DNA from: Desulfoluna spongiiphila
GTDB lineage: Bacteria; Desulfobacterota; Desulfobacteria; Desulfobacterales; Desulfolunaceae
Assembly: GCF_900101345.1 (NCBI RefSeq)
Contig: NZ_FMUX01000008.1
Coordinates: 132,650-196,649, forward strand
DNA: 64,000 nt
Reading direction: 5' to 3'
Made by a program: the position numbers and the translations under genes. Positions 8,295-16,703 of this stretch are shown piece after piece. How positions within the stretch are numbered: the stretch's first letter is position 1; each line of letters begins with the position of its first letter. The notes under the pieces are model-generated. The model did no database searches, had not been told where the DNA came from, and saw only the letters and a program-made list of their open reading frames with translations.

Positions 8295-9793
8295 CTACAC
8301 CGGTTGCAGTGTGTCGGCCTCTTTTTTCTCCCGGTGCCGTTTGATGGCCTGATAGGCCGGGGGAATGAGCAGCAGGAAAATGATGAACCAGAGGGCCATG
8401 GCCTGGGGTCGGTTGAAGAAGATGCGGTAGTCCCCGTGGCCCATGATAAGGGCCTGGGCAAAGCCGCTCTCGGCGATGGGCCCGAGGATCAGCCCCAGGA
8501 TAAGTGCCCCCAGGGAAAATCCGGTCTTATGCAGGATCACGGCCACGATGCCGCAGGCCAGGGCCACGTAGATATCAAAGACGCTGTTGTTCATGGCGTA
8601 GGAGCCGAGGACCGAGAAGAGGCAGACCACCGGGATGAGAAGTCCCGTGGGGGTCAGGGAGATCCTGGCAAAATGGGGCGCCATGAGCAAGCCCATGATC
8701 AGGAAGACCACGTTGGCCAGAAAAAGGGAGAGGATAAAGGCGTAGGTCATGACCCCGTACTTGGTGAACAGCTCCGGTCCGGGGATGAGCCCGTGGACCA
8801 GCAGCCCCCCAGGAGTGCAGCGGCAACGCTGTTGCCGGGGATCCCCAGGGTCAGGGTCGGGATCAGGGAACCACCCACACAGCCGTTGTTGCCGGCTTCG
8901 GCAGCGGCGATTCCTTCTGGGTTGCCCTTGCCGAAGAGCTCCTTGTTCTTGGAGCGCTGTCGGGCCACGTTGTACGAGAGAAAGGCCGCGATGGTGGCCC
9001 CTTCGCCGGGGAGGATCCCCACGATGGTTCCCACCAGGGAGCCGGTGCCGATGTATTTCCCCAGGCCTTTGGGCATGGGCTCTCGCTTGATCTTGGTGAT
9101 CACGCTGGTATCGGCCACGATGCTCCCGGACCCGGTGAGTTCCAGCATCTGGGAGATGGAGAAGAGGCCGATGAGAGCGGGCATGAAGGCGATGCCGTCA
9201 AAGAGATCCGGGTTGTTCATGGTGTAGCGCAGCATGCCCGACATGGGGTCGGTGCCCACCACAGCCAGGATCAGCCCGATGAGACCGGAAATAAGTGCCT
9301 TTACCAGGCTGCTCTGGTCGTCGGCCATGGAGACGATGCCCGCAAGGCCCACCAGGGCCAGCAGGAAATACTCCGGGGGCCCGAAGCTCAAGGCGAACTT
9401 GGCCAAAATGGGCGCCACCAGAAGCAGAACAAAGGCGGAAAAGGTGCCTCCCACGAAACTTGAGATCACCGAGACCTTCAGGGCAAGGCCCCCCTTGCCC
9501 TTCTGGGTCATGGGGTAACCTTCCATGGCGGTGGCCACGGCAGCAGGGGTTCCCGGGGTCCTCAGAAGAATGGCGGGAATGGAGCCGCCATACATGGCAC
9601 CGCAATAGACCCCGCCCATGAGCAGCAGCCCCGTCAGGGGCTCCAGGGCAAAGGTAACGGGGATGAGAAGGGCCACGGCCATGGTGGCGGTGAGCCCGGG
9701 CATGCCCCCGACCAGCACCCCGGAGACGGTGCCGATAAAGACCGCCAGGAGGGAATAGGGGTTTGCAAGGGCAGATAACGATTCAACGATCAT
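8295..9793 (-). pseudogene. tctA: TctA, tripartite tricarboxylate transporter large permease, split by a frameshift
   Basis: From the ATG at 9793 the reading frame encodes a typical TctA (MIVESLSALANPYSLLAVFIG, GTVSGVLVGGMPGLTATMAVAL, GIPGNSVAAALLGG). It then turns to nonsense and stops at 8747. The next frame continues the family sequence (MTYAFILSLFLANVVFLIMG to the end at 8295). The switch falls at a run of six C on the plus strand at 8805-8810. One extra base there would restore a single protein of 499 residues, the usual TctA length. Either the gene is freshly inactivated or phase-variable, or the base was lost in sequencing. If intact it would be a membrane permease with about a dozen helices. 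Confidence 0.85.
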
Positions 9794-9810
9794 AAGTGAT
9801 GTCCTTTGTA

Positions 9811-9874
9811 GGGCCTCCGTGTGATCCGGTCTGTGGTGTGTGGTTCAACCGGATCACACGTGGTGTGGAGGCCC
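9811..9874. promoter_or_regulatory. Strong hairpin between tctB and tctA
   Basis: GGGCCTCC and GTGTGATCCGGT on one side pair with ACCGGATCACAC and GGAGGCCC on the other, giving about 20 base pairs in the 88-base gap inside the tct operon. No T-tract follows on the minus strand. It may set the relative amounts of tctB and tctA mRNA, for example by protecting a 3' end; this is inference. Confidence 0.55.
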
Positions 9875-9881
9875 GTCGTGC

Positions 9882-10334
9882 TTAAAACCAGAGTCTCTCC
9901 GGCAGGGGAACGGCCAGCAGTTTTTCGAACACCAGAAAGACAAACAGCAGGACCCCTGCAGTGGTCAAACCGATGGTCAGCGGCTTTTTCGCCCCCTGGG
10001 TCACCATGGCCACGGGTAGAAAGATAAGGGATGCCAGATAAAATCCCAGGGGATCCAGGAGCAGGGTGTAGATCACCAGCTCCGCAAGAAGGCCCCAGAA
10101 TCGCAGCGGAGCGGCGGTGATGTTCAGCTTCTCGCTGATCTCCTGCTCCCGTGACTTCAGCCACATCCCTGCCTCAACGGCACACAACAACCCAAGGGAG
10201 ACGGCAAGAAATCGAACATACATGGCCGTTGATCCCTGGACGGACTCGGGGTATGCGGCGGTGCTGCGGTAGAGCAGCAGGGCCAGGAGCATGAAGCCCC
10301 CGAGAATGAGTAACTCAGCAACACGTTTTGTCAT
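9882..10334 (-). CDS. tctB: TctB, tripartite tricarboxylate transporter small permease
   Basis: The 150-residue product has four hydrophobic helices in the TctB pattern. It starts MTKRVAELLILGGFMLLALL, has a long polar loop after the first helix, and then LGFYLASLIFLPVAMV and a final LLFVFLVFEKLLAVPLPERLW, which is a recognisable TctB C-terminus. It is the small membrane subunit of a secondary importer that works with TctA and the periplasmic binding protein TctC. It starts 6 bases after the tctC stop. Confidence 0.85.
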   Translation of the reverse strand: MTKRVAELLILGGFMLLALLLYRSTAAYPESVQGSTAMYVRFLAVSLGLLCAVEAGMWLKSREQEISEKLNITAAPLRFWGLLAELVIYTLLLDPLGFYLASLIFLPVAMVTQGAKKPLTIGLTTAGVLLFVFLVFEKLLAVPLPERLWF

Positions 10335-10340
10335 GTGTTA

Positions 10341-11294
10341 TCACCATGGGTTCTGATCGTAGAAAGTCTGGGTTTCGGCCTGCAGGTCGGTGAGATAGGC
10401 AAGGTAATCCACACCGTTCATGGGCAGCAGGAAGAAGACATCTTTGGTGCACTCGGCGATGAACTCTTCATCCTTCTGCACCTTGGCCAGGAGATCGTCG
10501 AGGCTGGCCAGGATCTTTTTGTCCACGCCCGCAGGGGCAACGAACCCGCGGGTGGCGGTCATGGTCACGGGAAAACCCTGCTCTCCGGCGGTCTTTACCT
10601 CGGGAAGAATATCGGAGCGGTTCTCATCAAGGATGGCGATGATGCGTGCGGTGCCTGCCTTGTGCTGGGCCTGGAGCTGGGAGAGGTTCATGACGCTGGC
10701 GTCCACGTGGCCGCCCAGGATCATGGCTTTCTGCTCGGTGGAGCCCTTGGTGGGCAGGAGGTTGAAGCTCACGCCGGTCTGCTGTTCCAGCTTCTTGGCG
10801 GCCACGAAGTCGTCGGAGCCGATGCCGTTGACGGCGGTGGTAAGGGAGCCGGCTTTGGCGGCCTTGATGAAACCGGCCATGTCGGTGATGTCGCTATTTT
10901 TGGGAACGGCAACGATGAGGGGATCCTGCATGACGTTGCCCATGACGTGAAAGCTGTCCAGGGTGTAGCGGGCGCGTTTGGCCACCACATGGGCCACCAC
11001 CTGGGTGGTGAAGATCATGCCGATGGTGTAACCGTCTTTGCGTCCCTTGGCAATCTCTTCAAACCCTTTCTGACCGCCGGAACCGGGAACGTTTTTAATG
11101 ACGAACTTGGCATCGGGCCAGTATTTTTTGGCCGCCTTGATAAAGAGACGGGCACCGGTGTCCGTGGAGCCTCCGGCTTTAGACGGCACGATAATCTTGA
11201 TGGGCTTGGAAGGGTATTTCCCTGCAAAGGCGGTGGAAAGAGACAGGGGCAGAGCAAGGCTCAACGCCAGAACGAGGGTCATCACTTTACGCAT
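10341..11294 (-). CDS. tctC: TctC/Bug-family periplasmic solute-binding protein
   Basis: The 317-residue product has a clear signal peptide (MRKVMTLVLALSLALPLSLSTAFA) and then the TctC/Bug fold: YPSKPIKIIVPSKAGGSTDTGARLF near the N-terminus, the ligand-loop NVPGSGGQKGFEEIAK, and GFVAPAGVDKKI in the second lobe. It would capture a carboxylate (citrate-like or other organic acid) in the periplasm and hand it to TctB/TctA. AAGGAG precedes the ATG. A sigma-54 promoter lies about 170 bases upstream, just behind a sigma-54 activator gene. Confidence 0.87.
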   Translation of the reverse strand: MRKVMTLVLALSLALPLSLSTAFAGKYPSKPIKIIVPSKAGGSTDTGARLFIKAAKKYWPDAKFVIKNVPGSGGQKGFEEIAKGRKDGYTIGMIFTTQVVAHVVAKRARYTLDSFHVMGNVMQDPLIVAVPKNSDITDMAGFIKAAKAGSLTTAVNGIGSDDFVAAKKLEQQTGVSFNLLPTKGSTEQKAMILGGHVDASVMNLSQLQAQHKAGTARIIAILDENRSDILPEVKTAGEQGFPVTMTATRGFVAPAGVDKKILASLDDLLAKVQKDEEFIAECTKDVFFLLPMNGVDYLAYLTDLQAETQTFYDQNPW

Positions 11295-11412
11295 CAGGTT
11301 CTCCTTGGGTTATGTTTCTCAATGGTTGGGTCGTCCCCGGATAGGCGGAATAAATCAGGTCGGACAATGCCCTCAGGCACGTCAGGTGACGCGCCCGGCA
11401 TCTGCCGAACCA

Positions 11413-11443
11413 TGCCGGGGCATGCACCTGCACTGCCCCGGCG
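11413..11443. promoter_or_regulatory. Inverted repeat in the tctC leader
   Basis: GCCGGGGCA and TGCCCCGGC flank a short spacer, giving a GC-rich hairpin in the untranslated leader between the sigma-54 promoter and tctC. It could be an mRNA structure or a binding site; nothing else identifies it. Confidence 0.45.
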
Positions 11444-11464
11444 TTTCTTCTTGGCGATAATAAT

Positions 11465-11481
11465 AGCAATTGCCGTGCCAG
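11465..11481 (-). promoter_or_regulatory. Sigma-54 (RpoN) promoter for tctCBA
   Basis: Read on the minus strand the sequence is TGGCACGGCAATTGCT, which matches the sigma-54 consensus TGGCAC-N5-TTGCW at every fixed position. Transcription would start near 11453 and run into tctC. The gene next upstream encodes a sigma-54-dependent activator, which makes the assignment strong. Confidence 0.82.
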
Positions 11482-11499
11482 AAGCACTGCTACCGGGGC

Positions 11500-11515
11500 T
11501 GTCACTGAAATGACA
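11500..11515. promoter_or_regulatory. Possible activator binding site upstream of the sigma-54 promoter
   Basis: TGTCACTGAAATGACA is an inverted repeat (TGTCA-N6-TGACA) centred about 35-40 bases upstream of the -24 element of the tctC promoter. A single upstream site would serve a PgtA/NtrC-type activator. Spacing is closer than many such sites, so this is tentative. Confidence 0.4.
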
Positions 11516-11620
11516 CGCGATCTTTTCACGGGATGATGACAAAGGGAGAGGGGAGTGAGTCAAGAATGACCCATACATTCCGGAATTGACCCACGGCCCG
11601 ATACGAACCGGGCCGCAGAT

Positions 11621-11639
11621 GGCGCCCCTTGGGGGCGCC
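11621..11639. terminator. GC-rich hairpin just after the pgtA-like gene
   Basis: GGCGCCCC, a short loop and GGGGGCGCC form a tight hairpin immediately beyond the stop codon. It could end or slow transcription from the pgt genes before the tctC promoter, but there is no good T-tract on the minus strand. Confidence 0.45.
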
Positions 11640-12992
11640 TTATTTGTGGATATGAAATTTTTGCATTCGCAGGTAGAGGCGTTTTCGCGGGATGTCCAGC
11701 TCACGGGCGGTGAGGGTCATGCTGCCCCCATTTTTCGCAAGGGCTTCTTCGATGAGCTTCTTCTCATAGAGGCGAACCCGGGCGTCAAGGCCGACCCCCG
11801 ACGGTGCCTCCGGTTCCGGCATGCCCGGGCAGCACGGGGCCTCCGCCAGGTCCAGGGGCAGCCCCAGGACCAGCTGCTGGGCGACATTGCGAAGCTCCCT
11901 GACGTTGCCGGGCCAGTCGTAGGCCTCAAGGCGCCGGGCCATGTCCGGGTCAAAGGCGGGAGGGGCCGCATGGAACCGGTCCGCCATCTTCATGAGGAAC
12001 CACTGAAGGAGCAGCCGCACATCGCCGGTGCGCTCCCGCAAGGGGGGGATGGGAACACGCGCGACGTTCAGGCGATAGAAGAGGTCTTCGCGAAAGGCCC
12101 CTTCGGTCACCGCGTCGCGCAGGTTGACCTTGGTGGCGGCGATAACGCGAAAATCCACGGAGATCAGGCGGTCCCCGCCTACACGCTCGATGGTCCGTTC
12201 CTGAAGGGCGCGCAGAACCTTCACCTGTACGGACAGGGGCATGGACTCGATCTCGTCCAGAAAAAGGGTGCCGCCCTGGGCCTGTTCGATTTTCCCGATA
12301 CGCCGCGTGGAGGCGCTTGTAAAGGCCCCGCGTTCATGGCCGAAGAGTTCGCTCTCCACCAGGTTGGGGGGAATGGCCCCGCAGTTCAAGGGGACGAATT
12401 TTCCGGCTTTGCGGCTGCCCAGGTCGTGGAGGCAGTGGGCGGCAAGCTCTTTTCCCACCCCGGTCTCCCCGATGAGGAGTACGTCCACGTCGATGAGGGA
12501 AAGGGTGCCGATGGTTCGCCGGAGTTCCGTAGCTGCCGGGGACTCGCCGATGATCCGTGACCCGATGTCCGCCTCCGAGCCGAGGCGCGCCCTGAGGGAT
12601 TGGTTCTCCAGGCTGAGGCGCCGGGACTCAAGGGCCCGTTTCGCCACATCGATGAGATACTCCGGCGGCACGGGTTTTTCGATGAAATCGTAGGCCCCGG
12701 CCTGCATGGCGGCAAGGGCCATGGGCACGTCCCCGTGGCCGGTCTGGATCACCACGGGAAGATCCGGGGCGATTTTCAGCACGGCGGCCAGGAGCTCCAG
12801 CCCGTCCATGCCCGGCATCTTGACGTCGGTGATGACCACCCCCAGCCAGTCCGGGGAGATGTGGGAAAGGACCTCGGCCGCCGACGCAAAGGTTCGAACG
12901 GCGTAGCCTTCCAGTTCAAAGGTCTGGCTGCTGGCGATGCGGATCTCCTCCTCATCGTCCACCAGGAATATTTCGCCCAGGGGAAGTCTCAT
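11640..12992 (-). CDS. PgtA/DctD-like sigma-54-dependent response regulator
   Basis: The 450-residue product has three domains. The receiver domain (1-125) has Asp12-Asp13 and phosphoacceptor Asp56 in VVITDVKMPG. The AAA+ sigma-54 interaction domain (about 145-375) has Walker A GETGVGKE at 175-182 and Walker B GGTLFLDEIE near 240. The C-terminal Fis-type helix-turn-helix reads SMTLTARELDIPRKRLYLRM. The sigma-54 contact loop reads GAFTSA (222-227) instead of the usual GAFTGA. It overlaps the sensor kinase gene by 4 bases and probably activates the tctC promoter directly downstream. DctD and PgtA belong to the same group; the PgtC and PgtB neighbours favour PgtA. Confidence 0.88.
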   Translation of the reverse strand: MRLPLGEIFLVDDEEEIRIASSQTFELEGYAVRTFASAAEVLSHISPDWLGVVITDVKMPGMDGLELLAAVLKIAPDLPVVIQTGHGDVPMALAAMQAGAYDFIEKPVPPEYLIDVAKRALESRRLSLENQSLRARLGSEADIGSRIIGESPAATELRRTIGTLSLIDVDVLLIGETGVGKELAAHCLHDLGSRKAGKFVPLNCGAIPPNLVESELFGHERGAFTSASTRRIGKIEQAQGGTLFLDEIESMPLSVQVKVLRALQERTIERVGGDRLISVDFRVIAATKVNLRDAVTEGAFREDLFYRLNVARVPIPPLRERTGDVRLLLQWFLMKMADRFHAAPPAFDPDMARRLEAYDWPGNVRELRNVAQQLVLGLPLDLAEAPCCPGMPEPEAPSGVGLDARVRLYEKKLIEEALAKNGGSMTLTARELDIPRKRLYLRMQKFHIHK

Positions 12993-14989
12993 GATGCGTC
13001 TCTTTCTTCTGTTGATGCCGTAACAGGGCCGGAGTCGGCCCTGGGCAGGGTGAGGGAAAACCGGGTCCCGCCCCCGTCGGGCATGTGGGCCCCGAGGGAC
13101 CCTTTGAAATCTTTTACGATGTTATACGAAATGGAAAGCCCCAGCCCCAGCCCCTTGCCCACCTCTTTGGTGGTGTAAAACGGGTCAAAGATGGAGCCCA
13201 GGGCGTCGTCGGGAATCCCCGGCCCGCTGTCCGTGACGCTGATCACCACGTTCCGCTCTTCTTCGCGGATCTCAAGGGCCAGATGCCGCTGCCCCACGGG
13301 CATCTCCATGACGGCGTCCACGGCGTTGCTGATGAGGTTGATGAGCACCTGCTCCAGCCGGATCTCCTCGGCGCACACCCGCACGTCATGCTTTGGGTCC
13401 CCGAACGCCACGCGGATGCTGCCGCCCTTGATTTTACCGGCAAAAAGGGAGAGGGCGTGGTCGATGACAGGGGCCACGGCAACGGGGACACGCGCGTCCG
13501 ACGGCCAGCGGGCAAAGGTCTTCAGATGATTGATCATGGAGGCCATGCGCTCCACCAGGTCCCCTATGCGCGTTAAGTTCTCGGTATGGGTCTCAACACG
13601 CCCCCGCTCAAGGAGCAACCGGGCGTTGTGAAGGTAATAACGAATGGCGGACAGGGGTTGGTTGAGTTCATGGGAAATACCGGCGGTGAGCTGCCCCAGG
13701 GCCGCCAGTTTCCCGGCCTGCACCAGCTCATTTTGTGCCTTGCGACGGGCTTCGGCCGTCTCCTTGAAAACACGCAGGGCATCGGCCATCTGTCCGATTT
13801 CGTCATCCCCGGCCTCGGGGACCCCATATTCCAGCTTCCCTGCGGCGATGGCCCGCATGCTTCGGGCCAGGACCGCAAGGCGCTTGACAATGCTGCCCCG
13901 AACATAAAACCAGAGCACGCCCCCGGTGGTGACAAGGCTGAACAGAACCATGATAATCAACAGCTGCTGGGCCCGCTCCATGGTGGTTCGAATCCCGGCG
14001 GCAGCCCGAAAGGTATCCTGCCGGGTATCTGCCACAAGGGTATCGATGAGCTGCCTCAGGCTCAGGACCAGGGCTCGGTTATCGGCAAGGATTTCCCGAC
14101 CGGCCGCTTCCTTGAGGTGGATACGTTTTTTGATGGCAAACAAGGCGTCCGGCCCTTCGGCCAGAACAAAAATTTCGCTGAAGAGCTGCCGCAGGGTCAG
14201 GATGCTGGAGTCCCCGGGCAGCCGCGCCAGGTTCACACGGATAAAATCCACGGCATCGGCCGAGAGGGCCGCCAGGTTGTCCACCTGGGCGTCGCCCTGG
14301 ACGGTGGCGGCCTGGAGCATCAGGCCCACCAGCAGGATGCCGTTGGAACCGATCTTCTCCACCGTGTCTTTGGTGTGCCGGTTCTCCCTCAGCCTCAGGG
14401 CGGAAAACCGTGGCCCCTCCCGCAGGGAGGCCCCGATCATCCGCTCGATTTCGGAATCCAGGTTGTAGGCAAGGTCCTGGTTGAGGGGATCCAGCTCCCC
14501 CACAAGGTCGGCGTAGAGCCACCTGAGCCGCTCAGTCTGGCGCACCAGAAGCGCCTCTTCCTCCAGGCGCCCGGAGACGGCATCCTGAAGATCCGCCAGG
14601 TTGTCCGTAAGGCCGGTGAGCAGCCCTTCGATCTCGCTTCGGGTCGTGCGGGAGGTGATCCCCAACGCGTCGATGTGCCGATTCACCGCCGCCACAAGGG
14701 TATCAAGGTCGGCCTGGATGGCATTGCGGGTGGTCTCGTCCGGCGCGGAGAGCAGAAGGGGAGCCACGGCCATGATCTCGCCTCCGGTGCCTTCCAGCTC
14801 GGCCACCTGTACCAGCTCCGGGAGATGCGCCTCGGCAAAGACGTTAAGAATGACACTGGACCGGTTAAACACCAGAAGGGCCGTCACCGCCGCCATCACC
14901 GTGATGGCCGCAGACACCCCGAAGGCAATGAGGAGCCGGGACCAGATACCGTACCGAACAGGAAAAAGCATCACGCCCCTGAATTTCAT
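12989..14989 (-). CDS. PgtB-like sensor histidine kinase
   Basis: The 666-residue product is very close to the length of Salmonella PgtB. One membrane helix near residues 18-42 and another near 340-362 enclose a long, mostly helical periplasmic sensor region of the TorS/PgtB type. A HAMP domain follows (RGSIVKRLAVLARSMRAIAA). His440 in GISHELNQPLSAI is the phosphoacceptor. The ATPase domain shows the N-box (INLISNAVDA), G1 (DSGPGIP) and G2 (GKGLGLGLSI). It is expected to sense ligand-loaded PgtC-like protein in the periplasm and phosphorylate the regulator encoded next. It overlaps both neighbouring genes by 4 bases, so the three are translationally coupled. Confidence 0.88.
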   Translation of the reverse strand: MKFRGVMLFPVRYGIWSRLLIAFGVSAAITVMAAVTALLVFNRSSVILNVFAEAHLPELVQVAELEGTGGEIMAVAPLLLSAPDETTRNAIQADLDTLVAAVNRHIDALGITSRTTRSEIEGLLTGLTDNLADLQDAVSGRLEEEALLVRQTERLRWLYADLVGELDPLNQDLAYNLDSEIERMIGASLREGPRFSALRLRENRHTKDTVEKIGSNGILLVGLMLQAATVQGDAQVDNLAALSADAVDFIRVNLARLPGDSSILTLRQLFSEIFVLAEGPDALFAIKKRIHLKEAAGREILADNRALVLSLRQLIDTLVADTRQDTFRAAAGIRTTMERAQQLLIIMVLFSLVTTGGVLWFYVRGSIVKRLAVLARSMRAIAAGKLEYGVPEAGDDEIGQMADALRVFKETAEARRKAQNELVQAGKLAALGQLTAGISHELNQPLSAIRYYLHNARLLLERGRVETHTENLTRIGDLVERMASMINHLKTFARWPSDARVPVAVAPVIDHALSLFAGKIKGGSIRVAFGDPKHDVRVCAEEIRLEQVLINLISNAVDAVMEMPVGQRHLALEIREEERNVVISVTDSGPGIPDDALGSIFDPFYTTKEVGKGLGLGLSISYNIVKDFKGSLGAHMPDGGGTRFSLTLPRADSGPVTASTEERDAS

Positions 14990-16389
14990 TGCCGACTCCT
15001 GATGAGCTCGGACTCCGCCCGTGTCAGAAGCGCCCTGGCCCGGTCAAGGCGGCGGGAGAGAAAGGCATCCCAGCGTTCTGTCTCGTCTCGCTCCAGCCCT
15101 GTGGGGGCCGTGCCCCGTGCGGCAAAGGCAAAAAGATCGGTAAAGGAGTGATCACGGCTCTGGGCGCCGGTCACCGGAACCCCGCAGAGAAGGTCGGCCA
15201 GTTCCTCTTTAAGGGGCGTCATCCGCATCCCGGCGGTGCCCGACTGCTGCTCCAGGGCAAGATACCTTTTCCACAGGGAGCGCCGTTCGGTGAGCCGGTA
15301 GGTGATCATCCGGTCAAAAAGCTGGTTCACCAGGTGGTACCTGGATCGGGAGAGATCGGCATCATAGGGTTTTAACTGTTTTTTCCTGATGAGCTTCAGC
15401 AGATCCGGCGCATCACCGGTTGACCGGTCGTGGACCTCCCGGGACACGGGCAGGCGGCAGACGGTGGGCTCCCGGAGGATCTCCTGGCCCTCGGGCGAGA
15501 GGATAAAGTCGATAAAAAGGGCGGCCTCATCCGGGTTGGTGCCCCCGGCGAGCAGGCCAATACCTGCGGGTACCAGAAAAACGGGGGTGCCGTACCGAAA
15601 GCCAAGCTCCCTGCGGGACTGCCCCAGGAAATCAATGCCGAGTCCCACCCCGAAACGCCCGTTAATCAAGCCTTCAGGCACGCTGAAGCTGCGCGCTGAT
15701 ACGGTCCGTAAGTTTCCGGCCATCTTTAGGAGCATGGCCCAGCCCTGTTCCCATCCCAGCTCCTGAAGAAGGCTCTCCACGATGAGGTGGGTGGTTCCGG
15801 AACGCGACGGCGTGGACATGGCAAGGTGCCCGTAATAAACGGGATCGACGAGGTCTTCCCACCGCTCCGGCACCGGGATGCTCTCCCGTTTCAGGTATGC
15901 CGGGTTCCACATCCAGCCCACCCCGGAGAGGGCAAAGCCCATAAAATAGCCTTCTGGGTCGTCAATATGTACCCCGTCCACGGCCAGAGCAGGGTGGCGC
16001 CTGCCGCCGGGCAGCTGCAGCAGCCGGTGCTCTGCCTTTAACATGGCAAAGGCGTCGGTGGAGGAGGACCAGAAAAGGTCAAACCGGTGGGGGTTGCCCC
16101 GCTTGATGTCCACCAGGGCGGAGGTGGTTTTTTTGTTGCTGGTCATCACCTGGATATCTGGATATTTCCTGGAAAACGCGGTGACAAAGGGGGTGTAAAA
16201 CTCCGGGGGAAAGGAGGTGATGATGTCCAGGTACCGCTGCGTGCCCTGGCCTTCGGAGGCCGAAGCCTTGCCAAAGACACAAAAAACCGCAACGCAGAGG
16301 ATCGCCCATGACCGAAAAAGACGCCGGGTCTTGGATGAATGGATCCCTCCCCAACTGGATTCGGGCCATGAACAACCGGAATAAAACAT
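14986..16389 (-). CDS. PgtC-like periplasmic binding protein that feeds a sensor kinase
   Basis: From the ATG at 16389 (GGGGAG at good spacing) the product is 467 residues; the frame stays open for 63 more codons upstream without a better start. A signal sequence (RLFRSWAILCVAVFCVFGKASA) precedes a periplasmic binding domain. The block MSTPSRSGTTHLIVESLLQE followed by LGWEQGWAMLLKMAGNL matches the corresponding region of Salmonella PgtC as I remember it. PgtC is required for phosphoglycerate induction of pgtP. Here the protein probably recognises a solute and signals to the PgtB-like kinase. The N-terminal 25 residues before the signal core are unusually long, so the true start could be further downstream. 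Confidence 0.82.
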   Translation of the reverse strand: MFYSGCSWPESSWGGIHSSKTRRLFRSWAILCVAVFCVFGKASASEGQGTQRYLDIITSFPPEFYTPFVTAFSRKYPDIQVMTSNKKTTSALVDIKRGNPHRFDLFWSSSTDAFAMLKAEHRLLQLPGGRRHPALAVDGVHIDDPEGYFMGFALSGVGWMWNPAYLKRESIPVPERWEDLVDPVYYGHLAMSTPSRSGTTHLIVESLLQELGWEQGWAMLLKMAGNLRTVSARSFSVPEGLINGRFGVGLGIDFLGQSRRELGFRYGTPVFLVPAGIGLLAGGTNPDEAALFIDFILSPEGQEILREPTVCRLPVSREVHDRSTGDAPDLLKLIRKKQLKPYDADLSRSRYHLVNQLFDRMITYRLTERRSLWKRYLALEQQSGTAGMRMTPLKEELADLLCGVPVTGAQSRDHSFTDLFAFAARGTAPTGLERDETERWDAFLSRRLDRARALLTRAESELIRSRQ

Positions 16390-16612
16390 CAATGCTCCCC
16401 TTCGGGCTTGACGACACATAAAAAACGCGTGCGCCCACGGCACGCGGCAAAGGCCCAACCAGCAACGATCCCGGATAAGGTACCGACACCTTTTCTTATT
16501 AAGAAGCCAGCCTTCACACCACCAACGACGATTCGTAACACGGCGATTCCGCGATGACAAGCTTATCCCGCCCGTCAATGCCGCAGGATGGCTCCGGGCT
16601 CGGGTGAAAGGC

Positions 16613-16640
16613 TAAATATTCATGCTCAGGCTTCCGATAG
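16613..16640 (+). promoter_or_regulatory. Possible sigma-28 (flagellar) promoter for the chemotaxis receptor
   Basis: TAAA at 16613-16616 and TCCGATAG at 16633-16640 are separated by 16 bases, close to the TAAA-N15-GCCGATAA consensus of FliA promoters. The gene downstream is a chemotaxis receptor, which fits the usual regulon. Confidence 0.4.
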
Positions 16641-16703
16641 GTTGAATATACGCCCTGCACAGGGAACATACGAGCACGATAACCGAACCCAACGGAGACA
16701 TGC

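Noticed and set aside
8295..8750. A separate 151-residue membrane protein
   Set aside because: Its sequence is the C-terminal third of TctA and joins the upstream frame at a six-C run, so it is part of one frameshifted gene.
13586..15151. 521-codon plus-strand frame opposite the PgtB/PgtC-like genes
   Set aside because: The minus-strand kinase motifs (H, N, G1, G2 boxes) are unambiguous; the opposite frame has no family features.
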